This document shows, piece by piece, positions 24,526 to 36,608 of a DNA stretch of 64,000 nt (within the stretch, counting starts at the first letter, position 1; each line of letters starts with the position of its first letter). The DNA is taken from assembly GCA_035771175.1 (NCBI GenBank), contig CM069603.1:16964286-17028285 (forward strand), given 5' to 3'. A model generated the notes under the pieces. That model ran no database searches, was not told the origin of the DNA, and saw only the letters and a program-made list of their open reading frames with translations. Position numbers and translations under genes: made by a program. The DNA is from Paratinospora sagittata (lineage: Eukaryota > Streptophyta > Magnoliopsida > Ranunculales > Menispermaceae).

Positions 24526-27239
24526 TTAATCATTTTAGGCATCTTTCATATTTTTGTCACACATGCTGATTTACATCTTATTTGTGACACTTTGAAATAT
24601 TTTAGGCTATAATTTTGATTTATCATGCCTATGCTTGCTTAAAGGTGTTGATCACATTGAACTTGTTTAATGCCTAATTATATTGTTCAATGATTGATTA
24701 ATGCAAAACAAAATAATTATGCAACTTGGAAGTATGAACTTGCAAAATTCATATTTGTTACTTCCATTCTTTTATGTGTACATGTTCATATATCTTGTTC
24801 ACTATTATTGTAGCATACCATGTGCATTCACTATCTCATGTAAATTGTATTCTCATACTAAATGGAATGTGCTTCATGACTTCATCTAATGAAAATTTCA
24901 TCCATTTAGTAAGCTATGAGTTTCTATGAACATAGTCAAAGAATTTGATTATTAAATGAGCTTGCTTAAAACTAAATTTTAATTGCTCATATATGTTCAT
25001 ATGCTCATAATCTTGGAGTTGGACTAGAACTAATGCTTATCACTTCAAGTCCACCTATCTTGTATTTTGGGATTTAAATGATATATATCATTTGAAAATA
25101 CAAGACATAGAGTAGTTGGTGTGACATGTACTTCAAATATTATTCAATCATTGACATTCATTATCTCATTCACCTCCTTCGAGATGATCAAACCGAGTCT
25201 AAGAATTTAGAATTCTTAGCAACTATGAGAAGATCTCAAAAAGGTTATGTCTCAATCTCAACCAAGGAAACCCCACTTATATAACCCTATGCTTTGTAAT
25301 GATTTTGAGTTATATCATAGAAAAGGGGTTATTAAGGGTAAGATAAATTGATCCTTAATTTGAGATTAATGAAACGTATATTTTGAGAATCAAACAAAGT
25401 GAAATTAAGAATGATCTTCTTAAAGACCTTAAATTAAAATCAAATCCTTTGTCTCTAAAAATCATTAGTTATTATTTAAGATTAAGACTTCTTCTAAAAC
25501 GTCTTACTCTCTTAACAATAACTCACTTACATAAGCCTTCACATAATTCATATAACTTTGTAAGGCTTTTAGATCTCATTTGTTCTATTTGAATGAATAT
25601 CACGTGCTTAATTTCATATTTCATTATATTCATTCCTTTAAAGATAATCAAGTACAAATGACAAAAATGATCTTACTTCCTCAATCAAAACTGATCATAG
25701 TCATTTACTTGAAAAATGAACATGTTAGCTTTCATGATTAAGCTTTGATGTATGTATAACTTATCTTATCGCGTATCATCATGCTTATATGATATCATGA
25801 ATGCTTTGTCTCCTTCTATGATTGAATGAATATCTATATCTGTTTTTCATATTAGAAGGACACATGTTCAAACTACTTTGTCATGTCATGACTTGTACTT
25901 ACCATCTTTATCTTCTTGTCATGATTGTGCCTATGTGTTCACTCCATGCATGCTCCTATGCTAAAAGTTTGATTCTTCCATACTCTGAGCTTGCATATAT
26001 AGTTTCATGATTCATTATGAGCTTTGATATATGATTGATGTGCTTATCTTAGATCTTAAACAATCATGAAAGCGTATTTGATCATGACTAGTATCCTTCT
26101 AGGGTGAATGAAAGAAATTGATGCACATCTTTATTTATATTTATTCACTCCATCTTGAAGGAAACTAATATGGGATGACTGTCTTGACTTAAATATTTGA
26201 TTTTATGAAATTTTAGTCATTTCCATAGCTTATATTTGAATTTGTCTCTTGCTATCAAATATGGATTTTTCTTGAAAAATTCAATCTAAGAAGACCTAGT
26301 TGATCATGAGCATCAATGACTATTACATTAATAGATTGTCAACTAGAATGGATAAGGACTTGAATGACTATGCTTTTCACACTTTATATCTAAGTCATTC
26401 GATCATTTGACATGTGTTGCATTTTCATTAATTATTTGAAAAACATGGTGAATACTATTGATAAGTGTGCTAATTGATCTTCATATATGTCTTGTCACTT
26501 ATCATCAGAGATTTTTCTCAAAAATGTTTTTTCCTTTCTACTTCATTAAAAATATTTTAAGGAAAATACATTTTAAAGATGTATTTGTCTCAAGTTATGA
26601 TTATATATCTTTTATGGCACGTACTTCTTGAAGTTGTTAACTTCGTGCTTAAACTTAATCACTAGGTGTACAACTAGCTGATTAACATGGCTACTTAAGT
26701 TAACATAATCATGTCTTAGGCATTCTTGTGCTTATAGAAGAATGTTCATATGCCTAGGCAAATGTGTGATAAGTATGTCATGCTTAACCTCATATATCAT
26801 TCATACTTATCATCAGTTAATGCTTGCAATATGAGTGTTGTATTCATGATTATACATATATTGTCTATCATATTGCCCTACTTATCATGCTATAGGCTTG
26901 TGCGTCACATTTACCTTTAAAATGCCTATGTGTATGTGAATATGTTCTCCTTGTGCTTGAAAACTTGAAATACTATTTGGCTCATATTCATGATTTCAGA
27001 TTGGTTTTGATCATTTGCATGACATATATATTTTGGATCAAAACAAAAAACTTTGATTGGCTATGAAATGCATGAAATTTATCGCCTAGAATTCATGTTT
27101 AGAGTTACGCCATGATCTCATTGCATATCTTTGTTGCCTATGCTCCCCTATTTGAATTTTGATCATGTTTGTACCGAATTTATTATATAACCCTTATATG
27201 TGAATGATTCACATCTACATTGTAGCGCCATATAAAATT
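24526..27239. other. 2.7 kb without recognisable coding sequence after gag
   Basis: This AT-rich stretch occupies the place of pol in the plus-strand copia element, but I could find no protease, integrase, reverse transcriptase or RNase H motif. Words such as CATGATTATATG and GATCATG recur loosely. It may be long-decayed sequence, or the non-coding filler of a gag-only non-autonomous element. A short direct repeat of TGTAGCGCC lies at 27,221 and 27,240, at the right edge. Confidence 0.45.
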
Positions 27240-28285
27240 GTAGCGCCCTATAAATGATTTCATCTAGCCCATAACCCATTTGTGTTTTGCCCAAGCTCTA
27301 TGTATTTGCCTTGTTGTTTGCCTTGGTTTGTTTGATTGTGTGTTTGATGTTTTATGCATGTTATTTCGAATGTTTTAACGTTGATTTGACAATAACTTTA
27401 TGTTGGATTCATCAAATGGACAAGGGGATGTTAGGATCGGGTCCAGCACGCGTTTTTACATGGAAAATGCCTATTTGAACGTGAAATTTCGATGTGTATC
27501 GAGCGCACAATGTCGAAATGAAATCCGAAATTTTTAGGTAACCATTGAGCAAGCTCCATGAATGGAGGAGTGCGCTCCTTGAATGGAGGAGTGCGCTCCT
27601 TGAATGGAGGAGTGCGCGCCATGAAGAAAATGCCCAAGCTCCATGAAGAAAATTTTCAAAAGAAAAAACTAAGGCACAGAGGAGCGAGGGCATGGAGCGA
27701 GGACACTTTTAGTGAAGCGCGCTCCATGGCCTGAAAACCCAGAAAATCGATTTTTGACAGTTTTTGACAACTTTCAAGTGTGGGCCCAAAACCTCCTATT
27801 TAAGTGAAGTATACCCACTTTGAGCTCATTTGCACGAATTTGAGCTTGGAAAGGGGGAAAAGAGAAGGAAAGGAGAAGAAAATGGGGAAAAGCTAGGGTT
27901 CTTGGCGTTCTTGGGGATCTTGCTCAAATCCCACCCAAAGTGAGTATGTTTCTCCATTTTCTTCGTAATTTCTCTTTGTAGATGGAAAATGTGCTTGTTT
28001 TGACCTAATGGGCGGTGTTGACCACTGTTTTGAAGTAACCCTAGCCTAGGGTTCACTGATTTTCGGCCATTTAGGGTTGTTTATGGTTGATTATACCGTC
28101 TAAGACCTAGATCTACACTTGGAATGCATTTTGCATGAACTTCACCTCATTTTTTGTGATGTAAAGGGTTAGGGTTAAGTGTGAAACACTTAGGGACATG
28201 GTGTATAGCATAGATTTGGGTTCCTTGGTGGATTTGGAAACCAATGACACCATTTTCCCCAATTTCTAGCAAGAAATTGGTAGAT
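27240..28285 (+). mobile_element. Gypsy LTR fragment, plus orientation, ending at the satellite
   Basis: It starts TGTAGCGCCCTATAAATG followed by TTTCATCTAGCCCATAACCC, the same start as the complete LTR at 60,531. It also matches the reverse of 59,300-59,480 (the AGAGAAGGAAAGGAG...GGGTTCTTGG area). About two thirds of a usual LTR is missing: the homology stops where satellite monomers begin near 28,290. GGAGTGCGCTCC repeats lie at 27,560-27,620. Confidence 0.7.
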
Positions 28286-28291
28286 CCAGTA

Positions 28292-31200
28292 TAAGGCACA
28301 TGAATTTTTAGATCCCCTCTTTTGATAGCATGTTGAATTACTAAAATCAGAGTTAAAATGACAAAGTTATGGTTATTTGAGTTTACTTACTAATTGTTCA
28401 TCGAACGGTGTATCATTTCAGCAATCGATAACAAAACATAAAATGACCCTAACATTTTCGTTTTAACTCCTATTTTAGTTATTTAAAATGCGTTTGAAAA
28501 ATGAAGCAAATATATATGAAACTAGGTGCTTTAAGTTACTTTTTGGTAACCGATGACCAGTCCCGTTGCTATTAAATGTTCAAAGAATTAATCAACCGTG
28601 ACCGGCAAGTGGTGATCGGAAAGTCAGTTAAGGCACATGAATTTTTAGATCCCCTCTTTCGATAGAATGTTGAATTACTAAAATAAGAGTTAAACGGAAA
28701 AAGTTATGGTTAATTTAAGTTTACTTGCTGATTGTTTGCCGAACGGTGTATCTTTTCAACAATCAATAAGTAAACTTCAAATGCCCTAATGTTTTCGTTT
28801 TAACTCTGGTTTTAGTGATTTAAACTGTGTTTTCAAGAGAAAGAAATGATCTATAAACTAGGTGCTTTAAGTTACTTTTCGGTAACCGGTCTCGTTGCTA
28901 TTAAATATTCAAATGAATAGTCAATCGGGACCGGGCACCGGTGATCGAAAAGTAAGTTAATGCAATAAATTTCTAGATCTTGTTTTCCTCTTTCCATCGC
29001 ATTTTCAATTACTAAAATCAGAGCTAAAACGAAAAAGTTATGGCCATTTAGAATTTACTTACCGATTGTTTACCGAACGGTGTATCATTTCAGAAATCGA
29101 TAAGTAAACTTCAAATGTCTCTAACGTTTTTGTTTCAACCTCGATTTTAGTGATTTAATATGCGTTGGAAACAGGAAACAAACATCTAATAAACTAGGTG
29201 CTTTTAGTTACTTTTCGATAATCGGTCCCTTTGCTATTAAATGTTCAAAGTATTAATCAGCCGTAACCGATCACGGGTGATCGAAAACATCGTTAAAGTA
29301 CATAAATTTTTAGATCTTTTCTTCTTCTTTTCATCGCATGTTGAATTATTCAAATCGGAGTTAAAACAGAAAACTTATGGTTATTTGAAGTTTTCTTACT
29401 AATTGTTTACCGAACGGTGTATCATTTCAGCAATCGATAAGAAAAAATCAAATGACCCTAACATTTTCGTTTTAACTCCGATTTTAGTTATTTAAAATGT
29501 GTTCAAAAAAGGAAGCAAAAATCTAGTAAACTAGGTGCTTTAAGTTACTTTTCAGGAACCGATCTCGTTGCTATTAAATATTCAAATTATTAGTCAACCG
29601 TGACGGGGCACCGGTGATCGAAAAGTAAGTTAATGCAATAAATTTCTAGACCTTGTTTTCCTCTTTCCATCGCATTTTCAATTGCTAAAATCAGAGCTAA
29701 AACGAAAAAGTTATGGTCATTTAGAGTTTACTTACCGATTGTTTACCGAACGGTGTATCATTTCAGTAATCGATAAGTAAACTTTAAATGACCCAAACGT
29801 TTTTGTTTCAACCTCGATTTTATTTATTTACTGTGCGTTGGAAAAAGGAAACAAACATCTAGTAAACTATGTGCTTTTAGTTACTTTTCGGTAATCGGTC
29901 CCCTTGCTAAATGTTCAAAGTATTAATCAGCCGTGACCTATCATGGGTGATCGAAAAGTTCGTTAAAGTACATAAATTTTTAGATCTTTTCTTCTTCTTT
30001 TCATCGCATGTTGAATTACTCAAATCGGAGTTAAAACGGAAAAGTTATGGTTATTTGAAGTTTACTTACTAATTGTTTATCGAACGGTGTATCCTTTCAG
30101 CAATCGGTAACAAAACATAAAATGACCCTAACATTTTCATTTTAACTCCTATTTTAGTTATTTAAAATGCGTTTGAAAAATGAAGCAAAAATCTATGAAA
30201 CTAGGTGCTTTAAGTTACTTTTTGGCAACCGGCGACCAGTCCCGTTGCTATTAAATGTTCAAAGAATTAATCAACCGTGACCGGCAAGTGGTGATCGGAA
30301 AGTTAGTTAAGGCACATGAATTTTTAGATCCCCTCTTTCGATAGCATGTTGAATTACTAAAATAAGAGTTAAAAGGAAAAAGTTATGGTTAATTTAAGTT
30401 TACTTGCTGATTGTTTGCCGAACGGTGTATCTTTTCAACAATCGATAAGTAAACATCTAATGCCCTAAAGTTTTCGTTTTAACTCTGGTTTTAGTGATTT
30501 AAACTGTGTTTTCAAGAGAAAGAAATGATCTATAAACTAGGTGCTTTAAGTTACTTTTCGAAAATCGGACCCGTTGATATTAAATATTCAAATGAATAGT
30601 CAACCGTGACAGGGCACCGATGATCGAAAAGTAAGTTAATGCAATAAATTTCTAGATCTTGTGTTCCTCTTTCCATCGCATTTTCAATTACTAAAATCAG
30701 AGCTAAAACGAAAAAGTTATGGCCATTTAGAATTTACTTACTGATTGTTTACCGGACGGTGTATCATTTCAGTAATCCATAAGTAAACTTCAAATGACCC
30801 AAACGTTTTTGTTTCAACCTCGATTTTAGTTATTTATTGTGCGTTGGAAAAAGGAAACAAACATCTAGTAAACTATGTGCTTTTAGTTACTTTTCGGTAA
30901 TCGGTCCCCTTGCTAAATGTTCAAAGTATTAATCAGTCGTGACCGATCATGGGTAATCGAAAAGTTCGTTAAAGTACATAAATTTTTAGATCTTTTCTTC
31001 TTCTTTTCGCCGCATGTTGAATTACTCAAATCAGAGTTAAAACGGAAAAGTTATGGTTATTTAAAGTTTACTTACTAATTGTTTACCGAACGGTGTATCA
31101 TTTCAGCAATCGATAAGAAAAAATCAATGACCCTAACATTTTCGTTTTAACTCCGATTTTAGTTATTTAAAATGTGTTCGAAAAAGGAAGCAAAAATCTA

Positions 31201-34200
31201 GTAAACTAGGTGCTTTAAGTTACTTTTCAGGAACCGATCTTGTTGCTATTAAATATTTAAATTATTAGTCAACCGTGACGGGGCACCGGTGATCGAAAAG
31301 TAAGTTAATGCAATAAATTTCTAGATCTGTTTTCCTCTTTCCACCGCATTTTCAATTGCTAAAATCAGAGCTAAAACGAAAAAGTTATGGTCATTTAGAG
31401 TTTACTTACCGATTGTTTACTGAACGGTGTATCATTTTAGTAATCGATAAGTAAACTTTAAATGACCCAAACGTTTTTGTTTCAACCTCGATTTTAGTTA
31501 TTTACTGTGCGTTGGAAAAAGGACACAAACATCTAGTAAACTATGTGCTTTTATTTACTTTTCGGTAATCGGTCCCCTTACTAAATGTTCAAAGTATTAA
31601 TCAGCCGTGACCGATCATGGGTGATCGAAAAGTTCGTTAAAGTACATAAATTTTTAGATCTTTTCTTCTTCTTTTCATCGCATGTTGAATTACTCAAATC
31701 GGAGTTAAAACGGAAAAGTTATGGTTATTTGAAGTTTACTTACTAATTGTTTATCGAACGGTGTATCCTTTCAGCAATCGGTAACAAAACATAAAATGAT
31801 CCTAACATTTTCGTTTTAACTCCTATTTTGGTTATTTAAAATGCGTTTGAAAAATGAAGCAAAAATCTATGAAACTAGGTGTTTTAAGTTACTTTTTGGC
31901 AACCGGTGACCAGTCTCATTGCTATTAAATGTTCAAAGAATTAATCAACCGTGACCGGCAAGTGGTGATCGGAAAGTTAGTTAAGGCACATGAATTTTTA
32001 GATCCCCTTTTTCGATAGCATGTTGAATTACTAAAATAAGAGTTAAAAGGAAAAAGTTATGGTTAATTTAAGTTTACTTGCTGATTGTTTGCCGAACGGT
32101 GTATCTTTTCAACAATCGATAAGTAAACATCTAATGCCCTAAAGTTTTCGTTTAAACTCTGGTTTTAGTGATTTAAACTGTGTTTTCAAGAGAAAGAAAT
32201 GATCTATAAACTAGGTGCTTTAAGTTACTTTTCGAAAATCGGACCTGTTGATATTAAATATTCAAATGAATAGTCAACCGTGACAGGGCACCGATGATCG
32301 AAAAGTAAGTTAATGCAATAAATTTCTAGATCTTGTGTTCCTCTTTCCATCGCATTTTCAATTACTAAAATCAGAGCTAAAACAAAAAAGTTATGGCCAT
32401 TTAGAATTTACTTACTGATTGTTTACCGGACGGTGTATCATTTCAGTAATCCATAAGTAAACTTCAAATGACCCAAACGTTTTTGTTTCAACCTCGATTT
32501 TAGTTATTTATTGTGCGTTGGAAAAAGGAAACAAACATCTAGTAAACTATGTGCTTTTAGTTACTTTTCGGTAATCGGTCCCCTTGCTAAATGTTCAAAG
32601 TATTAATTAGTCGTGACCGATCATGGGTATTCGAAAAGTTCGTTAAAGTACATAAATTTTTAGATCTTTTCTTCTTCTTTTCATCGCATGTTGAATTACT
32701 CAAATCGGAGTTAAAACGAAAAAGTTATGGTTATTTGAAGTTTACTTACTAATTGTTTATCGAACGGTGTATCCTTTCAGCAATCGATAACAAAACATAA
32801 AATGACCCTAACATTTTCGTTTTAACTCCTATTTTAGTTATTTAAAATGCATTTGAAAAATGAAGCAAAAATCTATGAAACTAGGTGCTTTATGTTACCT
32901 TTTGGCAACCGGTGACCAGTCCCGTTGCTATTAAATGTTCAAAGAATTAATCAACCGTGACCAGCAAGTGGTGATCGGAAAGTCAGTTAAGGTACATAAA
33001 TTTTTTCATCCCCTCTTTTGATAGCGTGTTGAATTACTAAAATCAGTGTTAAAAGGAAAAAGTTATGGTTAATTTAAGTTTACTTGCTGATTATTTGCCG
33101 AACGGTGTATCTTTTCAACAATCGATAAGTAAACATCTAATGCCCTAAAGTTTTCGTTTTAACTCTGGTTTTAGTGATTTAAACTGTGTTTTCAAGAGAA
33201 AGAAATGATATAGTAAACTAGGTGTTTTAAGTTACTTTTCGGTAACCGGTCCCGTTGCTATTAAATATTCAAATTATTAGTCAACCGTGACCGGGCACCG
33301 GTGATCGAAAAGTAGGTTAATGCAATAAGTTTCTAGATCTTGTTTTCCTCTTTCCACCGCATTTTCAATTACTAAAATCAGAGCTAAAATGAAAAAGTTT
33401 TGGTCATTTAGAGTTTACTTACCGATTGTTTACCGAACGGAGTATCATTTCAGTAATCGATAAGTAAACTTTAAATGACCTTAACGTTTTTTTTTTCAAC
33501 CTCGATTTTAGTGATTTAATATGCGTTGGAAAAAGGAAACAAACATCTAATAAACTAGGTGTTTTTAGTTACTTTTCGGTAATCGGTCTTGTTGCTATTA
33601 AATGTTCAAAGTATTAATCAGCCGTAACCGATCACGGGTGATCGATAAAGTACATAAATTTTTAGATCTTTTCTTCTTCTTTTCATCGCATGTTGAATTA
33701 CTCAAATCAGAGCTAAAACGGAAAACTTATGGTTATTTGAAGTTTTCTTACTAATTGTTTACTGAACGGTGTATCATTTCAGCAATCGATAAGAAAAAAT
33801 CAAATGACCCTAACATTTTCGTTTTAACTCCGATTTTAGTTATTTAAAATTCATTTGAAAAAGGAAGCAAAAATCTAGTAAATTAGGTGCATTAAGTTAC
33901 TTTTCGGTAACCAGTCCCGATGCTATTAAATTTTCAAATTATTAGTCAACCGTGACCGGGCACCGGTTATCGAAAAGTAAGTTAATGCAATAAATTTCTA
34001 GATCTTGTTTTCGTCTTTCCACCGCATTTTCAATTACTAAAATCATAGCTAAAACGAAAAAGTTATGGTCATTTAGAGTTTACTTACCAATTGTTTCCCG
34101 AACGGTGTATCATTTCAGTAATCGATAAGTAAACTTCAAATGACTCTAACGTTTTTTTTTTCAACCTCGATTTTAGTGATTTAATATGCATTGGAAAAAG

Positions 34201-35320
34201 GAGACAAACATCTAATAAACTAGGTGCTTTTAGTTACTTTTCGGTAATCGGTCCCGTTGCTATTAAATGTTCAAGGTATTAATCAGCCGTAACCGATCAC
34301 GGGTGATCGAAAACTTCGTTAAAGTACATAAATTTTTAGATCTTTTCTTCTTCTTTTCACCGCATGTTGGATTACTCAAATCAGAGTTAAAATGGAAAAG
34401 TTATGGTTATTTGTAGTTTTCTTACTAATTGTTTACCGAACAGTGTATCATTTCAGCAATCGATACGAAAAAATCAATTGACCCTAACATTTTCGTTTTA
34501 ACTCCGATTTTAGTTATTTAAAATGCCTTTGAAAAAGGAAGCAAGAATCTAGTAAACTAGGTACTTTAAGTTACTTTTCAGTAACCGGTGACCTGTCCCG
34601 TTGCTATTAAATGTTCAAAGTATTATTCAACCGTGACCGGTAAGTGGTGATCGGAAAGTCAGTTAAGGCACATGAATTTTAGATCCGTTCTTTCGATAAC
34701 ATGTTTAATTACTAAAATCAGAGTGAAAACGAAAAAGTTATGGTTCTTTTCAGTTTACTTGTCGATTGTTTACCGAACGGTGTATCATTTTAATAATCGA
34801 TAAGTAAACTTCAAATGACCGTAACGTTTTCGTTTTAACTATGGTTTTAGTGATTTAAAATGTGTTTTCAAGAAAAAGAAATGATGTAGTAAACTAGGTG
34901 CTTTAAGTTACTTTTTAGGAACCGGTCTCGTTGCTATTAAATATTCAAATTATTAGTCAACCGTGACCTGGCACCAGTGATCGAAAAGTAAGTGAATGCA
35001 AATAATTTATAGATCTTGTTTTCTTCTTTCCATCGCATTTTCAATTACTATAATCAGGGCTAAAACGAAAAAGTTATGGTCATTCAGAGTTTACTTACCG
35101 ATTGTTTACCGAACGGTGTATCATTTCAGTTATCGATAAGTAAATTTCAAATGACTCTAACGTTTTTGTTTCAACCTCGATTTTAGTGATTTAATATGCG
35201 TTGGAAAAAGGAAACAAACATCTAATAAACTGTGTTTTTAGTTACTTTTCGGTAATCGGTCCCATTGCTATTAAATGGTCAAAGTATTAATCAGTCGTGA
35301 CCGAGCACGTGTGATCGAAA
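28292..35320. repeat. Palindromic satellite array, about 21 monomers of 335 bp, with higher-order units
   Basis: The landmark TTTYTAGATC recurs near 28,310, 28,640, 28,970, 29,305, 29,640, 29,968, 30,316 and so on to 35,010, every 328-348 bases. Three monomer types are told apart by the words before it: A (GCACATGAATTTTTAGATCC), B (GCAATAAATTTCTAGATC), C (GTACATAAATTTTTAGATC). The order is A,[A,B,C,B,C],[A,B,C,B,C],[A,B,C],[A,B,C,B,C],A,B. Full units repeat every 1,676 bases and look about 95% alike; neighbouring monomers look about 75% alike (by eye). Within a monomer the left and right halves are inverted copies of each other. No open frame of note. Confidence 0.92.
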
Positions 35321-36175
35321 TGAAATATAAGCTATGAAATTGAGAATGACCTATTTGCAACTTTGGTTATCATTTAAAGGGTGTTATATTAGTTTGATAT
35401 TAAAATAAGAACAAAATTACACATTAGGTTAGGCAAAACAATTTGAATATAATAACAAAAGCTAAAATGGAGTACCGTCTAAAAGGTATTTTGGAGCTAC
35501 ATATCCCAAGGTGCCCGCAGCAAAAGCTTGATGTTGTTTTTGTTTTGGTTCCCAACCATTACCACAAGACCAAAATCTGAAAGATGTATCCAAATCACAA
35601 TTAATCAGGAAATAGAAAATAAACAATAAGATGTTTCAGTGAAGTTTAGTGAAAAACATAATTTAAAAACAAATTAATGTAAACTTTACAAAGAAATAAT
35701 CTCCTGCGATAATTATTAGATGCAAATGCAGAGATCCCTTCTAAGCATCGATCTTCATGGAATTAAACTTACCCAAAATTCCCAAAATTGGACCTAAGGA
35801 CAGCCCTCTACCGGCATCTTGGGGTTGTTGAAATTTAGGCAAAAATTGCACAGAAAATAAAATAAAAAGCATATAAGTGAAGCATAAAAGAAGTACTATA
35901 TGTCATCAGCATTTAGAAAAAAGTAGGGATGAGACAAAAAATCAAAAGAAAAAATTAAATTTAAAAAATATGCGAGCCCTTCACACACTTCGGATCAGAT
36001 GTGTTAAGAGTTCTTCTGCTGGTAAACCCAAAAACATAATAGAGACAACAAGATGACGCAGAGAGCTCAAGAAACAATGATGAGTGCCACCAGCAACGTC
36101 TTGTTCAAGTGGTGTTCACGTACCACTACTTCCTATGTCACTACTTTTGAAGTTGAAATTTAAGAAAAAAAAAAT
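35321..36175. other. Non-satellite flank holding a kinase-like remnant
   Basis: Unique-looking AT-rich sequence lies between the satellite and the 10-kb copia element. Removing that copia element would join this stretch to 46,227-47,409, which ends in a CACTA terminus. It may therefore be part of one DNA transposon, but no second CACTA end was found. Confidence 0.4.
35474..35760 (-). pseudogene. Receptor-like protein kinase remnant (activation-segment exon)
   Basis: On the minus strand from 35,583 the reading is LSDFGLVVMVGNQNKNNIKL, then after a small frame slip AGTLGYVAPKYLLDG to about 35,474. This is the kinase DFG motif (metal binding) through the activation segment to the usual G-T-x-G-Y-x-A-P-E-Y motif, here with K for E. 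The NQNKNNIKL/YLLDG wording resembles plant receptor-like cytoplasmic kinases of the ALE2-like type, a family call from memory. The exon could end at the GT in GACG|GTACTC. Upstream on the same strand, MKIDA at about 35,758 could be a remnant of the preceding kinase helix (MKIALD type). Stops and frame slips make it non-functional. Its setting next to transposon ends suggests a captured gene fragment. Confidence 0.65.
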
Positions 36176-36608
36176 TGTAGGAAACTAACATGTTCCAATA
36201 CAAAATAAAAAAATAGATCGGAAAAATGTTACCAAATGCGGAAGCGTTACAAGTTCCGATGTTTCACATGTTCGTTACTCCTCCAATTTAAATCCCATGA
36301 TGATCAAACCACATGTTGAGTATGATTTGTTTTCCACAGCCCAAGTGCCAGTATGATCTTGAATCTAACGAGATTAAGAAGAGTATATAAAACTACATGG
36401 GCTCTTTCTTCTTCACATTGTTTTAGTTTCAATAAAACTCTTATTTATACAAATCGCCCACAACCACCACATGCAGCTACCCACTATAATAGAAAACGTG
36501 GGATGCATGGGTTTAGGTGGTTACTAAAACTACCCACAACTAGTGGGTTGCCACATGACTGGCCATGTGGGCATGCCACATGGCAATTAGTTCGATCATA
36601 ATCCTACA
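36176..36608 (-). mobile_element. 3' LTR of the 10-kb copia element
   Basis: 433 bp with TGTAGGA...TCCTACA ends. It matches 45,796-46,226 almost throughout, with scattered substitutions and short indels. The frame at 36,353-36,601 lies inside the LTR and looks like chance. Confidence 0.9.

Noticed and set aside
28292..35320. CRISPR-like or minisatellite array
   Set aside because: The repeat unit is about 335 bp without unique spacers and the setting is a plant genome, so it is satellite DNA.
35740..35770. MKIDA and following residues as a certain kinase exon
   Set aside because: Only five residues fit well and a stop follows. It is kept as a possible part of the kinase remnant, not as an independent feature.
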